The position numbers and the translations under genes were made by a program. Shown in pieces: positions 52,332 through 62,585 of a stretch of 64,000 bases of DNA (within the stretch, counting starts at the first letter, position 1; each line of letters opens with the position of its first letter). The stretch covers positions 1 to 64,000 of the forward strand of contig NZ_UWOT01000013.1 of the NCBI RefSeq assembly GCF_900604535.1, written 5' to 3'. Origin of the DNA: Romboutsia_E sp900604535. Lineage in GTDB: Bacteria > Bacillota > Clostridia > Peptostreptococcales > Peptostreptococcaceae. Below the pieces are notes generated by a model. It saw only the letters and a list, made by a program, of their open reading frames with translations. It ran no database searches and was not told the DNA's origin.

Positions 52332-52352
52332 AATAAAAATTAATTTATATTT

Positions 52353-55300
52353 TTAAAATAAGTCAGGTAATTCCTGTGATTGTAAATTTAATTTAACATC
52401 TTTACTATTTATAATATTCCCGCTTGAATTAAATAAACTAGCTCGAATAGTTCCATCAGATATTGACTTTACACTATATGTAACTATATATTTGCCAGGA
52501 TTAAAGTTTTTAAGTTCAATGTATCCAGAATCTTGATCTATAGTTATACTCACATTATTATCTCTACCTTGTATTTCGCCATTTTCATTACATTTATATA
52601 CAAGCACGCTACTACTATTAACATCTATATCATTATCAAGTAATATATTTAGAATATTATTTTCATTCCTTATATCTATACTTATACCCAGTGTATAATA
52701 CATATTTTTCATTATATTAACTTGCTGGCTTCCTATTGTAGAATTATTTTCATATTTACCATGAGCTATTATTTCACTGGAATCTATGACACTTACTGTC
52801 GTTCCATTAAAATAATCCTTTTTCCATAAATATCCTGATGTTTCATCTAGTGTTACATCTCCATAATTAATATATCCACTATTTTCTTCAAATACAATCT
52901 CTTGTATTGTCTTGGCTTTAACCGACACATTTATATTTACAACATCAGCTTCATACTTCCATTCACTTTTTGATCCAGTTTTATTCAACCTGTAATTAAT
53001 ACTAAATACGCCACCTAAATCTTCATTACTATTTATATATTCTAGTCCATCTGGAAGCACATCACTTAATCTAATATCCTTTATAGTTAATGATTCTGGT
53101 ATATTACCTTTATTTTTTAATTCATTTCCGCTTATCTTGTATAGCTCTCTAAGAGTTATATCCTTAGGATCTAATTCATAATTAATATTAAGATTATCCC
53201 CCACGCTGACTTGATATACATCAGTACTCTTAGTTAAGTTAAATCTATTTTCTATAGCAAACTCTCCAAACGAGCCTGTTCTTAATATATTAAATTTATC
53301 AGACTCACTATTTTTAGTTCCAACTCTATACTCAATAGTATATGTTCCTGTAACTTCCGGAAAGTTTACATTTTGTGCACCCGTAAATGTATTATTTCCT
53401 CCTTGTATAGGGTTTTTACTATTCGATGGATAGAACCAATCTGATGGTATATTAGTGTATGAGCTTGCTCCATCTTTTTTATATTTTATTTCTAAAGCTG
53501 CGCTTCCTCCCCAGTTAAAATATTCTATATATATAGGATAATATTTATCCTTTTCTAAATAAATACTTTCATTACTATATATAGACCATGCTCCTCTTGG
53601 GGTAAAGTCATTTGCAATAACTTTTGTATTTCCATTCACAGTTAACATTGCATATATTCCATCATCTGAAATAGTTTCAAAGCTATAGTTTCCACTTTCA
53701 GGTACTTTTATATATCCCCAAGTTTTTCTTGCTTCTTTATAATTATTTGCATATGCACCTACATTATGATCTTTTACAAAATAAGTTTTAGGTTGCCATC
53801 TTATAAATTGTCCATTTACTTCTACTCTGCTAACATATGGATTTATTGCACTTCCATTTTCGAACACTTCCATGCTTATATTCGCCGTATCTGAATTAAA
53901 TGCATTATTAGTATTGAAAACTAGATCTCTATTACTCCATATGCTGTTACCACTTAATGTTGGTAAGTCAGATACATCATAAGGCATCTGTGTTAGATTA
54001 CCTGGTTGATCTAGTACATCACTATCAGCATACATACCAACCCAATCTGTAGTCCCTTGATTGTTATCTTTATTTACAAATCTATATTCTAAGTAGTTAA
54101 ATGCTTGTCCCTCGAAGTTTATTTCTACGCTCGATCTTCCATAAAGTTTATATGTTTCATCATATCCATCATGGTCATATTTAATATTGTAGTTACTTGA
54201 ATTTTGTGATGAATCATATACCTTATTTATAGTTCCAGATGAATCTTTAACTGTCATCGCAACCTTATTGCCTGAGTTTAAATTCACTATAAACACCTTA
54301 GTATGTTCATTATTATCATAATTAAGATTTACATTTTTATCATCACAGTTGATATCAAATCCTGCTAGAGAGCTTATATCTACTTCATAGTTTCCAGTTT
54401 TTAGATTTCTAAATTCAGCTTTTCCAGATTCAGATATACTTGTATGACTTAAAGTATTTCCATTATGTCTAATATATGCTTCTAAATTTGATAATGATAT
54501 ACGCCTTAATGATTTTGTAATTAAGTTGTTATCTTCATTAATTAAAGACTTTAAATAACTTAAGGTAAGTGTTTCTCCACTTTCATCTCTAACTTCAATA
54601 TTGACTTTTCCTTCCTTACTACTCACATATATATATGTTGAAATATCCTTATATTCATTAAGTCCAACATTATATGATATATTAACTTTAATAGGTTCAT
54701 TTTCAAGTATATATTTAGAAGTTATTTTAATACTAACTTGTGCATTATTATTAGAAAAACTAATATTATTAATTTCACTCTCTACTTGTAGCAATTCCTC
54801 ATTATAATCTATTTTTTTTATAGATACACTATTTATTTTATTATTATCATCATATAGTTTTTGTATATTAACTGTTCCATCTATTTGATCTCCAATTAAT
54901 CCATTTACTACATCTCCACTTAACTCTAGCTGAGGTGTTTTAGAAGGCTTAAAAGTATATGTTTTTGATTCTGCTTGAGCATCTTGTGTATCCTTAGCTT
55001 CAACTGTTACTATTACATTTTTACCTGTTGAAAAATAACTTGCTGGTATAGTTACATCTATTAACTCACCTTGATTAATTAACTTTTCATTTATATTATC
55101 TATTATATTTCCATTAATTTTTACAGTAACTCTCACCTTATCATTATCTAAGTCCCTAGCGGTAGTTTTAAATTGATAATCTTGAGCTTCTGGAACTTCT
55201 ATAATTATTCCATCATCTATACTACTTTCTATTTCTGGATTATGATTAGCTCCTCTTTCAGCTTTTACGATTGTATTTATAAATAATCTTAATTCATCAT

Positions 55301-57119
55301 CTGTATATCCACTACTATGGCCTGCTCCAGAAAATGTGATATTCCCTTTTGAATATGTATAATAGTTATTTCTTACATCATACTCATCTACTGCATTATT
55401 TGATGAACTTGTTGAAATAGTATACCAAGGAACCACATCTTCATCTTCTAGATTTAATTGATAATATTGATTATGAGTTTGAGCTACTTTTATATTCTCT
55501 ATACTAAATGGATAGCTTGTTATTAGTGATTTATTTATTAATCTTACAGATGTTGATCTTTTCATTCCTTGTAGTCTATGATCATATCGTGTATATCCCT
55601 TTATATCTGCATTACTACTTAAATAATAATGAGGAATATTTTTTTCAACATATTTACCTGTTACCGAATCATATTCTTTGTATATATCTATTTCACTAGA
55701 GTTATATATATCTTTGAATCTAGATTGTCCTAAGTAATCCCTAAAATTATTTAAAAGACTATATGAAGCATATTGTTGATTGTTAGCATTTTTATATCCT
55801 GGTATGGTATCATGTGTAAACATTACACTTTGTCCTGTTTGAATAAATGATTTTAATTTTTCTATTGCCTTGTTATTCATATCTACTTTTCCATAACCAT
55901 TATCCCTAAATCCAAGTATGATCATATTATATACACCGTTTAGCTGTATAGAATCAATCTGTGAATTAAATTGATTAATTGTTTTTTTCTCTACGGTTAT
56001 ATTATAATCATTTACATCTTTTAGTAAATTTTTAAAATTTGTATTTGAAGTCAAATCTAAATTACTACCTTCGTTTGGGATTATTTGTAAAACTTTAATG
56101 TTTTTTGCAGTTCCACTTAGTGATTTTAGATATACATTGCCTTTAACATATGACTTTATACCACTACTTTTTATTACCTCTATCTTCCACTCTAACAAAC
56201 CAACAAAATTAGAATTCATATTATATGTAATATTATAAGAACTTCCTATATATATATTTGATTCACTTTTTACTAATTCTTGCTCTTTAAATAACCCATC
56301 TCCATCTATATCTAAATATAAATTTATACTTACTTTTTCATTGTCATTAATATTACTTTTAGATTTTATATTAAATTTCATGTTTCTATTATCTACGTTA
56401 CCAACTGTAGCATTACTAGAATCACTGCTCGTATTTATAACCTCTATACCAGCTCTCTTATCTGCATCATTCTCTAAGTATTTTTTTAATATATCACTTA
56501 ATCTAATACTATTTTTAGAGTTTATAAAATTAGATTTAGATTTTAAGTATGAGTTATTATTATTGTTAGTATTGAATTTTTTATACAGCATACTATTCTT
56601 TATATTGGAATTACTTTTTACTATATTGGAGTTAATATATACCAATTGTCCTTTATTAATAAAATCTATAATTTCATCTGCCTTTCTAGATGTTATATCA
56701 TTTTCTGAATAATTAAGGTTAGTTCCAAGTTCACTTCCATCATCATTAATTTGTGTATAATCTCTATATGGATTTGATAATCCACTACTATTTCTACCTA
56801 TGACAATCACATCGTAATATCCATTTAATTCATCTATTTTCCCAATGAACTCAGGCATTGGAATATGATCAATTAGCACATTATACGTATTTCCATCTAC
56901 ATTTACACTTGATTCTATATCTAATCCTGCATTGCTACTCCCTAAAGTAAATTTGTTCCCAGGCTGTACTTCAAGGATCCTAATTTTTTCATTTGAAATT
57001 CTTTCTTGAGTATTTATAATCTTCTCCAAAGCATCTGCAACATTGCCAACAAACGGTATAGTGATTATTACCAATAGTGCGACTATAAACCATTTGTATT
57101 TATAAAAACTCTTTTTCAT
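52353..57119 (-). CDS. giant exported protein, DUF5057-like and PA14-like, 1588 aa
   Basis: An N-terminal hydrophobic helix (residues about 9-28) sends it across the membrane; there is no prepilin motif and no LPXTG anchor. Residues about 45-170 and 340-445 are two copies of one module: RILEVQPGN / VLQIIPNEG, then YYDVIVIGRN / VYNMIILGFRD, then IIDFINKGQLVYI / LKSFIQTGQSVMF. These resemble the DUF5057 group. Ig-like strands follow (about 640-900), then a PA14-like domain (about 1090-1235; YSFETISDDGIYAML, DWFYPSN) and DUF11-like repeats. Placed between minor pilin genes and pilA, it is probably a pilus-associated adhesin or surface organiser; that role is inference. Confidence 0.75.
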   Translation of the reverse strand: MKKSFYKYKWFIVALLVIITIPFVGNVADALEKIINTQERISNEKIRILEVQPGNKFTLGSSNAGLDIESSVNVDGNTYNVLIDHIPMPEFIGKIDELNGYYDVIVIGRNSSGLSNPYRDYTQINDDGSELGTNLNYSENDITSRKADEIIDFINKGQLVYINSNIVKSNSNIKNSMLYKKFNTNNNNNSYLKSKSNFINSKNSIRLSDILKKYLENDADKRAGIEVINTSSDSSNATVGNVDNRNMKFNIKSKSNINDNEKVSINLYLDIDGDGLFKEQELVKSESNIYIGSSYNITYNMNSNFVGLLEWKIEVIKSSGIKSYVKGNVYLKSLSGTAKNIKVLQIIPNEGSNLDLTSNTNFKNLLKDVNDYNITVEKKTINQFNSQIDSIQLNGVYNMIILGFRDNGYGKVDMNNKAIEKLKSFIQTGQSVMFTHDTIPGYKNANNQQYASYSLLNNFRDYLGQSRFKDIYNSSEIDIYKEYDSVTGKYVEKNIPHYYLSSNADIKGYTRYDHRLQGMKRSTSVRLINKSLITSYPFSIENIKVAQTHNQYYQLNLEDEDVVPWYTISTSSSNNAVDEYDVRNNYYTYSKGNITFSGAGHSSGYTDDELRLFINTIVKAERGANHNPEIESSIDDGIIIEVPEAQDYQFKTTARDLDNDKVRVTVKINGNIIDNINEKLINQGELIDVTIPASYFSTGKNVIVTVEAKDTQDAQAESKTYTFKPSKTPQLELSGDVVNGLIGDQIDGTVNIQKLYDDNNKINSVSIKKIDYNEELLQVESEINNISFSNNNAQVSIKITSKYILENEPIKVNISYNVGLNEYKDISTYIYVSSKEGKVNIEVRDESGETLTLSYLKSLINEDNNLITKSLRRISLSNLEAYIRHNGNTLSHTSISESGKAEFRNLKTGNYEVDISSLAGFDINCDDKNVNLNYDNNEHTKVFIVNLNSGNKVAMTVKDSSGTINKVYDSSQNSSNYNIKYDHDGYDETYKLYGRSSVEINFEGQAFNYLEYRFVNKDNNQGTTDWVGMYADSDVLDQPGNLTQMPYDVSDLPTLSGNSIWSNRDLVFNTNNAFNSDTANISMEVFENGSAINPYVSRVEVNGQFIRWQPKTYFVKDHNVGAYANNYKEARKTWGYIKVPESGNYSFETISDDGIYAMLTVNGNTKVIANDFTPRGAWSIYSNESIYLEKDKYYPIYIEYFNWGGSAALEIKYKKDGASSYTNIPSDWFYPSNSKNPIQGGNNTFTGAQNVNFPEVTGTYTIEYRVGTKNSESDKFNILRTGSFGEFAIENRFNLTKSTDVYQVSVGDNLNINYELDPKDITLRELYKISGNELKNKGNIPESLTIKDIRLSDVLPDGLEYINSNEDLGGVFSINYRLNKTGSKSEWKYEADVVNINVSVKAKTIQEIVFEENSGYINYGDVTLDETSGYLWKKDYFNGTTVSVIDSSEIIAHGKYENNSTIGSQQVNIMKNMYYTLGISIDIRNENNILNILLDNDIDVNSSSVLVYKCNENGEIQGRDNNVSITIDQDSGYIELKNFNPGKYIVTYSVKSISDGTIRASLFNSSGNIINSKDVKLNLQSQELPDLF

Positions 57120-57192
57120 TTAATTTTCTCCCCTCTAAATTTGTCAATATATATACATATATTTTTATCTTTATATCTGTATAATAGGGCTC

Positions 57193-57738
57193 TTATCTTT
57201 TATTTCTAAAATTTATAATTGTAGATATAGGATAGGTTATATCACTAAATCCACGCTTTTTATTTAATACTATATTTATTTCTATAGATTTAGATTCTTT
57301 AATGATATCTTCAATAGATTTATTATTCAATTCAGATTCTTCTACTTTAATACTAAATTCATCTATATTAGAAGATAAATTATAAATTTTATCATTTACT
57401 AATAAATTTAGCTCTTTATTATTAACCTCAAATATATAATTATTAGTATCTATACCTTCAAATGATATTGAAGATATTTTAATAAAATCATTGTCAGTAT
57501 TACCATTTTCTAAGTTATCTAATTCTATTGAGTTAACACCTTTAGATTCCATAGCTAAAGGTGTTAACTTATACTGTATCATCTGAGCTTCACTTTGAAG
57601 CATTGTTTTTATCTCTGTCTTTGATATAGATTTTGTACTAGATATATATATTCCAAATGTTATACTTAAAACAATGGTAAATATAGCTAAAGCTACTAAA
57701 ACTTCTACTAATGTCATTCCTCTTGAATTATGTTTCAC
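57193..57738 (-). CDS. type IV pilin-like protein (PilV-like)
   Basis: A minor pilin of 181 residues. The leader MKHNSRG is followed by MTLVEVLVALAIFTIVLSI, with Glu5 in place, so PilD should process it after Gly7. The C-terminal part is Ser/Asn/Glu rich without clear domains. It starts at GTG with GGAGGAG upstream and lies about 12 bases after the 716-residue pilin-like gene. C. difficile has comparable minor pilins PilU and PilV at this position; which one this corresponds to is uncertain. Confidence 0.88.
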   Translation of the reverse strand: MKHNSRGMTLVEVLVALAIFTIVLSITFGIYISSTKSISKTEIKTMLQSEAQMIQYKLTPLAMESKGVNSIELDNLENGNTDNDFIKISSISFEGIDTNNYIFEVNNKELNLLVNDKIYNLSSNIDEFSIKVEESELNNKSIEDIIKESKSIEINIVLNKKRGFSDITYPISTIINFRNKR

Positions 57739-57750
57739 TTCACTCCTCCA

Positions 57751-59901
57751 TTATTTCTCTAACTTCCAATTTCTTGAACTTATATATCTTTTTATATCAT
57801 AAGCATACTCAATATTTGTTTCAGTTGTACTATCTTGAGAATTTGTAGCTTCTAAGACTCCGCTACTTTCAAAAGCACTATAATTGTCTGAAATGATTTT
57901 ATCTACAATATTCTTATCATAAACTATATTTGTTTTACTAGTTTTTCCTTTATTAAAAGTTATATCTGAAGTACTAATTATAGTTCCTTTAAAATTAACT
58001 TCACCTTTTATTTCAATTGGTGAATCTGTCACTATAACAGCATTGATATTTTCATCTTTATAATAATAACTATTACTATTATCTATAGTTATTTTTCCTT
58101 TTCCGCCCTCAGTAGTTATAACTATATTTTTATTAGACTCATTAGACCATAAATCTATTATTGCTATATCCTCTAATCCTTGATTGTCTTCTTCCTCAAC
58201 AGAAACATAACTTTTATCATGATTCTTAATCAATCCTTCTACAGTTTTCTGGGTTCCTATACTATAATCTACTTCACTTCCTATCCCAAATACATTTTTA
58301 GCATAGTCAGCTTTTTTAGAATCAATTATATGCTTATCCTCTAAGGCATAACTTGCTTTTAGTACTTCCACTTCATTCCCTTTATTATATACTATAGCTC
58401 CTATAGCACTTACTTTATTAGGATTTAAAAAGTTTATACCTCCATGAGTAAGCAAAGCTTTATTATTTTTTGCAAATTTTTCAAAGTATTCACTTTTTTG
58501 TGTTCCACTTAATTTTGAATCACTTCCACTATATCTCTCTACTAGTTGTAAAATATCATAATATTCAAACTCAACATTATTAAACTTTTCATTATCTAGT
58601 GGTATTGTATAAGCTACATAGTTACCCTTAACTGCTGTAGACTCTCCAGTTTGATAGTAATCTTCTCCATTTTTAACATTAATATATGCTGTTCCCATTA
58701 TATACGCTTCGTTATTGATTGTCAGATTTGAATACTCAGTTGTTTCATTCGGATTATTATTAACAATAATACTACTAGACGTTTTTATTGCATTGCTATC
58801 AGTTTTATCAGTTAAATCATTTATTCCATAAAAATTATCTATACTTATCTCACTACCGGTTGAATTTATAACTAAATCATTATTCGTTATAACTTGGTTT
58901 GATAAAGTTGAACTTACAATTTTAAGATTGTTATTATGTCCTTCAAAAACATTTGATTCACCATTGCCAATATAGATATTTCCTGCATATAAATTTCCAT
59001 CAATATTAACATTTGTGTTTTTTACTAAATTAAATGTTTTCGCTGTAGAAATATCACCTTTAATACTTACTGTATTTGAATCATTCTTATACTCATTTGA
59101 TACTTTTATTCCACCAATATACTTTTTACTTAACTCCAAATCATTAGATTCTTTACTTCCAAGAGCAAATATATTCCCTTGTATAGATACTCCACTATTA
59201 AATACTATATTCCCATCAGTAACTATAGATTTATCTTGAAGTTCAACTTTTAAAGACTCTTTATCACTTATGCTTGGTACTACATCATCATACTCTGGAA
59301 TTTTTACATCATATGTTAATTTAATTATTCTCTTATTCTCTCCAGTAGAATCATTTGTGTAAAATTCAGATACAACATCTAAAGTATATTTATTATTTTT
59401 ATCATCTAAGTTAGATGTATCTTCTACGATTAATATCGGTTTATTTAGCTCGCTATTACTTTTATAGAAATCAAATATTACCTCTTCGTACTGTCTAATT
59501 CCGTCTGAATTTATAGATTTAATATACCTAGTATTTGTTATGTTATTTTTAAATTCATCATACATACTTGAATTATCTGAATTAGAATTATATTTATTTG
59601 ATATAAATGCTTTAAATTCTTCTTTAAACTTTTCATTTTTTTGTTCTTCACTTATATCAATATCGCTTTGAACTTTTTTATATGCTTCATCTACTGCGTA
59701 TTCAAAAGTATTTGCAATTATGTTATATGTTACATCTATACCAGCCTCTGAAGCATATAAGTTTTGAAGTCTTCTATTTTCTTTTACTCTTATTCTATAA
59801 TTAACATTTAATAGACCGATTATTGCTGTTCCCATTGTAAATATAACAGCTAGTACGATTACTACTGTTATTAAACTTGAACCTTTATTGTTTTTTTTCA
59901 C
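57751..59901 (-). CDS. large PilX/PilK-like pilin with beta-helix-like repeats
   Basis: A 716-residue protein with a pilin-type N-terminus: MKKNNKG then SSLITVVIVLAVIFTMG. Residue 5 of the mature form is Thr, not Glu, as in PilX or GspK-type tip pilins. The region about 220-430 has repeating short beta rungs (VSIKGDIS, VNIDGNLYAGNIYIGNG, LVINSTGSEIS) suggesting a parallel beta-helix, followed by a less regular part. It is the likely tip or adhesive pilin. It starts at GTG with AAGGGTGATTAA upstream. A 171-base gap without a gene separates it from the next pilin upstream. Confidence 0.82.
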   Translation of the reverse strand: MKKNNKGSSLITVVIVLAVIFTMGTAIIGLLNVNYRIRVKENRRLQNLYASEAGIDVTYNIIANTFEYAVDEAYKKVQSDIDISEEQKNEKFKEEFKAFISNKYNSNSDNSSMYDEFKNNITNTRYIKSINSDGIRQYEEVIFDFYKSNSELNKPILIVEDTSNLDDKNNKYTLDVVSEFYTNDSTGENKRIIKLTYDVKIPEYDDVVPSISDKESLKVELQDKSIVTDGNIVFNSGVSIQGNIFALGSKESNDLELSKKYIGGIKVSNEYKNDSNTVSIKGDISTAKTFNLVKNTNVNIDGNLYAGNIYIGNGESNVFEGHNNNLKIVSSTLSNQVITNNDLVINSTGSEISIDNFYGINDLTDKTDSNAIKTSSSIIVNNNPNETTEYSNLTINNEAYIMGTAYINVKNGEDYYQTGESTAVKGNYVAYTIPLDNEKFNNVEFEYYDILQLVERYSGSDSKLSGTQKSEYFEKFAKNNKALLTHGGINFLNPNKVSAIGAIVYNKGNEVEVLKASYALEDKHIIDSKKADYAKNVFGIGSEVDYSIGTQKTVEGLIKNHDKSYVSVEEEDNQGLEDIAIIDLWSNESNKNIVITTEGGKGKITIDNSNSYYYKDENINAVIVTDSPIEIKGEVNFKGTIISTSDITFNKGKTSKTNIVYDKNIVDKIISDNYSAFESSGVLEATNSQDSTTETNIEYAYDIKRYISSRNWKLEK

Positions 59902-60072
59902 TTAATCACCCTTATTAACATCTAAATTTGATTAGATATATTTTTATTTATATATCCTTCAAATAAAAGCTTTCCATTTTTCTTAATACTCACAGTTATA
60001 TTGTATAAATATCCAATACTATCATATATGGATTATTATGGATGCTTACTATTCCCAATATAGATTTTAATT

Positions 60073-60750
60073 TTATATTTGGGTTATCTGGTTTTGTGCG
60101 TATACTGTGAATTCAGATTCTATATAATTGTATATATATACATCTAAACTTCCATTAAAATTGTAATTTGAAAAATCTATGAAAACTTCATCCTCTAAAT
60201 TAATTGATAGCGTATTATCTATCTTACCTTTGTTATTTAACTCTGTGCGTCTTTCTATAATTAACTTTGGTGTTTCATTTGTATTTAAACTTAATTTAGC
60301 TACTTCATTATTATTTTCATCTTTAATTATTAATACCTCATTAATAACTTCAGACTTAAATTTTATTGCATTTTCTATATTAACTTTTTCATTATTTTTA
60401 TTCATACCTTGATTTTCATAATTTAAAGTTAATGCAACATCATATGTCTTAGATAAATTATTTCTATCAGTTAATATTCCTTTATATTCATTACTATTTT
60501 CTACTCTATTTAAAATTAAATCATCACTTATTTTAATTAATGAAGAGCTTATATTAGAGCTATCTAAGTTTTTTATTTCTTCAACTATTTGTTGCCCTAC
60601 AAGTGTTGTTTGTTGTCTATCTTCACTTTTTTTATTAAACTTGACCATATTTATAATAAGCTGCGTTATAGATAATACTATAATCGATGCAATAGCAAGA
60701 CTTACTAAAATCTCAATTAAGCTGAATCCTTTTTTATCCTTTTTTATCAT
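60073..60750 (-). CDS. type IV pilin-like protein, 225 aa
   Basis: A minor pilin with leader MIKKDKKG and mature FSLIEILVSLAIASIIVLS (Glu5 present). The rest is beta-rich with Asn and Glu, ending in VYIYNYIESEFTVYAQN. It is encoded a few bases after pilO and before the beta-helix-type pilin. The ribosome-binding site is weak (AGTAGG). Together with the two other pilin-like genes it would form the priming tip complex of the pilus. Confidence 0.88.
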   Translation of the reverse strand: MIKKDKKGFSLIEILVSLAIASIIVLSITQLIINMVKFNKKSEDRQQTTLVGQQIVEEIKNLDSSNISSSLIKISDDLILNRVENSNEYKGILTDRNNLSKTYDVALTLNYENQGMNKNNEKVNIENAIKFKSEVINEVLIIKDENNNEVAKLSLNTNETPKLIIERRTELNNKGKIDNTLSINLEDEVFIDFSNYNFNGSLDVYIYNYIESEFTVYAQNQITQI

Positions 60751-60756
60751 ATTTAC

Positions 60757-62019
60757 CTACTTTTTAATAACACTTATATTAGAGCCTTCACCGGCTACAG
60801 TTACTCTTGGCCTCTCTTTATCATCACTATTTATATTTACATTTATTTTTTTATTTGTGTTGTTTTTTACAGTTAATTTTATACCTGACTTATCATTACT
60901 ATTAAGCCTTGGTTCACTATTTATATCGATATTTATATTTTCTGAGTTTGGCTTAAACTCAGCCACCTTATTTTCCCCTGGATATAAATTTTTTGAAGTT
61001 CTATATGTATAGTAATATTTGTTTCCTTCATTTTTTAATGTTATTTCAATAGTTTCTATTCCAACATTATCAGCTTCTATATATGTGCTTCTTTGAGAAT
61101 CATTTGACTTACCAATTGTCACAGTTGGTAAGTCTGATGACTCTGGGTTAACTTCTATTATAAAATCACTTTTACTATCTGCATTGCTTGTCCCCGAAAA
61201 TCCTACTGATGTATTCATTGAATTAAATGGAATTTCTTTTCCTGATAACTCTGATATATCCCAGTTTTCATAATAAGATTTTATATCACCTAAGTTTGGT
61301 ATTGCATAAAATTCTAAATTTATACTACCTGAAACCTTGTCGTCTGCATCAGTTGTAATACTACAATTTGTTATAACTATTTTTTTAGTACTTTTTTCTA
61401 TTTTACTTATAAATGTTTTTAACTGAGAAAAAGTACCTTTATAAGTTAATGTTGCTGACATCTGTTCAACTGTAATTTCTGAGCTATCTTCTTGATTTTC
61501 CGTACTTTCATTTTGAACATTGTTTTCATCAGTAGAAGTATCTATACTAACTTCTTCATCTATATTTGAATTAATTACTTCTTGTGTTGAATTCTCAGCA
61601 TTTTCATACCTTTCTACTAACTGATGGATGCTACTATTTTGTTTCATTATATTTGAAAAGGTACTAGATTCCACACTTTTAACTTCTAGCTCTGTAAAAC
61701 TTAAGTCACCAGTAAGCTCACTATCTAATAGCATACTGTTTAAATCAAGAATTAAATTTTCTTGAATTATATAAGAGTAATACTTAGATGCTTTTACATC
61801 TAAAGTTGAGTACATAGAGTTTATTCTATCTTGTTTTTGTTCTAAACTTCTAATAGTATCTATAACCTCATTATATTTATCTTCTACTTCATTTCGTTGA
61901 ATCTCTAGAGCTTCTACTTTTTGAGTTTGCTTTGAGTATACAAACTGATAGTAAATTGCCCCTACTAATACAATGCCTAAGGAGCTTAACATAATTTTTT
62001 CTCTTTTGCTTATTTTCAT
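60757..62019 (-). CDS. pilO: PilO-like alignment protein with C-terminal extension
   Basis: An inner-membrane assembly protein, 420 residues. A short basic start and one membrane helix (about 9-27) precede a coiled coil (about 30-65, QTQKVEALEIQRNEVEDKYN) and the ferredoxin-like PilO core (about 70-235). Residues about 250-420 are an added beta-rich Ser/Asn/Thr domain not found in ordinary PilO (about 200 residues). A Glu/Asn/Ser-rich linker (about 140-190, including the EEVSIDTSTDENN stretch) interrupts the core. It follows pilN with two bases between them. GGAGG precedes the ATG. Confidence 0.83.
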   Translation of the reverse strand: MKISKREKIMLSSLGIVLVGAIYYQFVYSKQTQKVEALEIQRNEVEDKYNEVIDTIRSLEQKQDRINSMYSTLDVKASKYYSYIIQENLILDLNSMLLDSELTGDLSFTELEVKSVESSTFSNIMKQNSSIHQLVERYENAENSTQEVINSNIDEEVSIDTSTDENNVQNESTENQEDSSEITVEQMSATLTYKGTFSQLKTFISKIEKSTKKIVITNCSITTDADDKVSGSINLEFYAIPNLGDIKSYYENWDISELSGKEIPFNSMNTSVGFSGTSNADSKSDFIIEVNPESSDLPTVTIGKSNDSQRSTYIEADNVGIETIEITLKNEGNKYYYTYRTSKNLYPGENKVAEFKPNSENINIDINSEPRLNSNDKSGIKLTVKNNTNKKINVNINSDDKERPRVTVAGEGSNISVIKK

Positions 62020-62021
62020 AA

Positions 62022-62573
62022 TTAGTTACCTCCATTTAATGTACATTTTATATTAAATGCATACACACCTTCTAATGATGTATTTTCTGATATTGTACCT
62101 ATATGTACATCCTGAAGTATATCTAACTTTTTCAATCTATTTTCAATTTCACCTATAGATGTTCTTGTATTTGATATTGCTTCTATATTTATTAAATTAT
62201 CATTAATATTCATACTTTCAAATGATACGTCTGATGGTAAAGTTGAACTAATACTATCAATTACATTTATAGTTACAATATCTCTTGAACTTATAGCTTC
62301 AGTTACTTCATTTATTTGTTTTTCATATTTATACAATATATCTAACTTTGTATTAACGTCCTCTGAAATTTTTATTTTGCTTTTAATTTCTTCTGACTCT
62401 AATTTAGCATTATATAACTCTATTTCTTTGTTATATAAATATATTTTTGCCATATTTATAGATGCACTACCTATTATTAATGCTCCTACTAACCCGGCTG
62501 TAATGTAAATATATTTATCTGATGTATCTTTTTTTAGATTCTCATAATGTTTAAAAAAGTTTATATCTGCCAT
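62022..62573 (-). CDS. pilN: PilN-like type IV pilus assembly protein
   Basis: A bitopic assembly protein, 183 residues. The cytoplasmic start MADINFFKHYENLKK matches the PilN signature that binds PilM (usual pattern INLLP/NFF). One membrane helix (about 22-43), then a coiled coil and small periplasmic-type domain (here extracytoplasmic), ends in a short beta region. GGGGGAATT precedes the ATG. It is encoded 12 bases after pilM and directly before pilO, the canonical pilMNO order. Confidence 0.9.
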   Translation of the reverse strand: MADINFFKHYENLKKDTSDKYIYITAGLVGALIIGSASINMAKIYLYNKEIELYNAKLESEEIKSKIKISEDVNTKLDILYKYEKQINEVTEAISSRDIVTINVIDSISSTLPSDVSFESMNINDNLINIEAISNTRTSIGEIENRLKKLDILQDVHIGTISENTSLEGVYAFNIKCTLNGGN

Positions 62574-62585
62574 AATTCCCCCTTG

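Larger units (their letters stand above)
52019..52352 (-). other. pilA leader and control region, no gene
   Basis: A 334-base gap between the 1588-residue protein gene and pilA. On the minus strand it holds, in order, the terminator of the upstream gene (52298-52331), an extended -10 promoter (52191-52199), the c-di-GMP-II aptamer (52113-52182), its terminator (52076-52118) and the pilA ribosome site. The stretch 52200-52297 shows nothing else. Confidence 0.8.
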
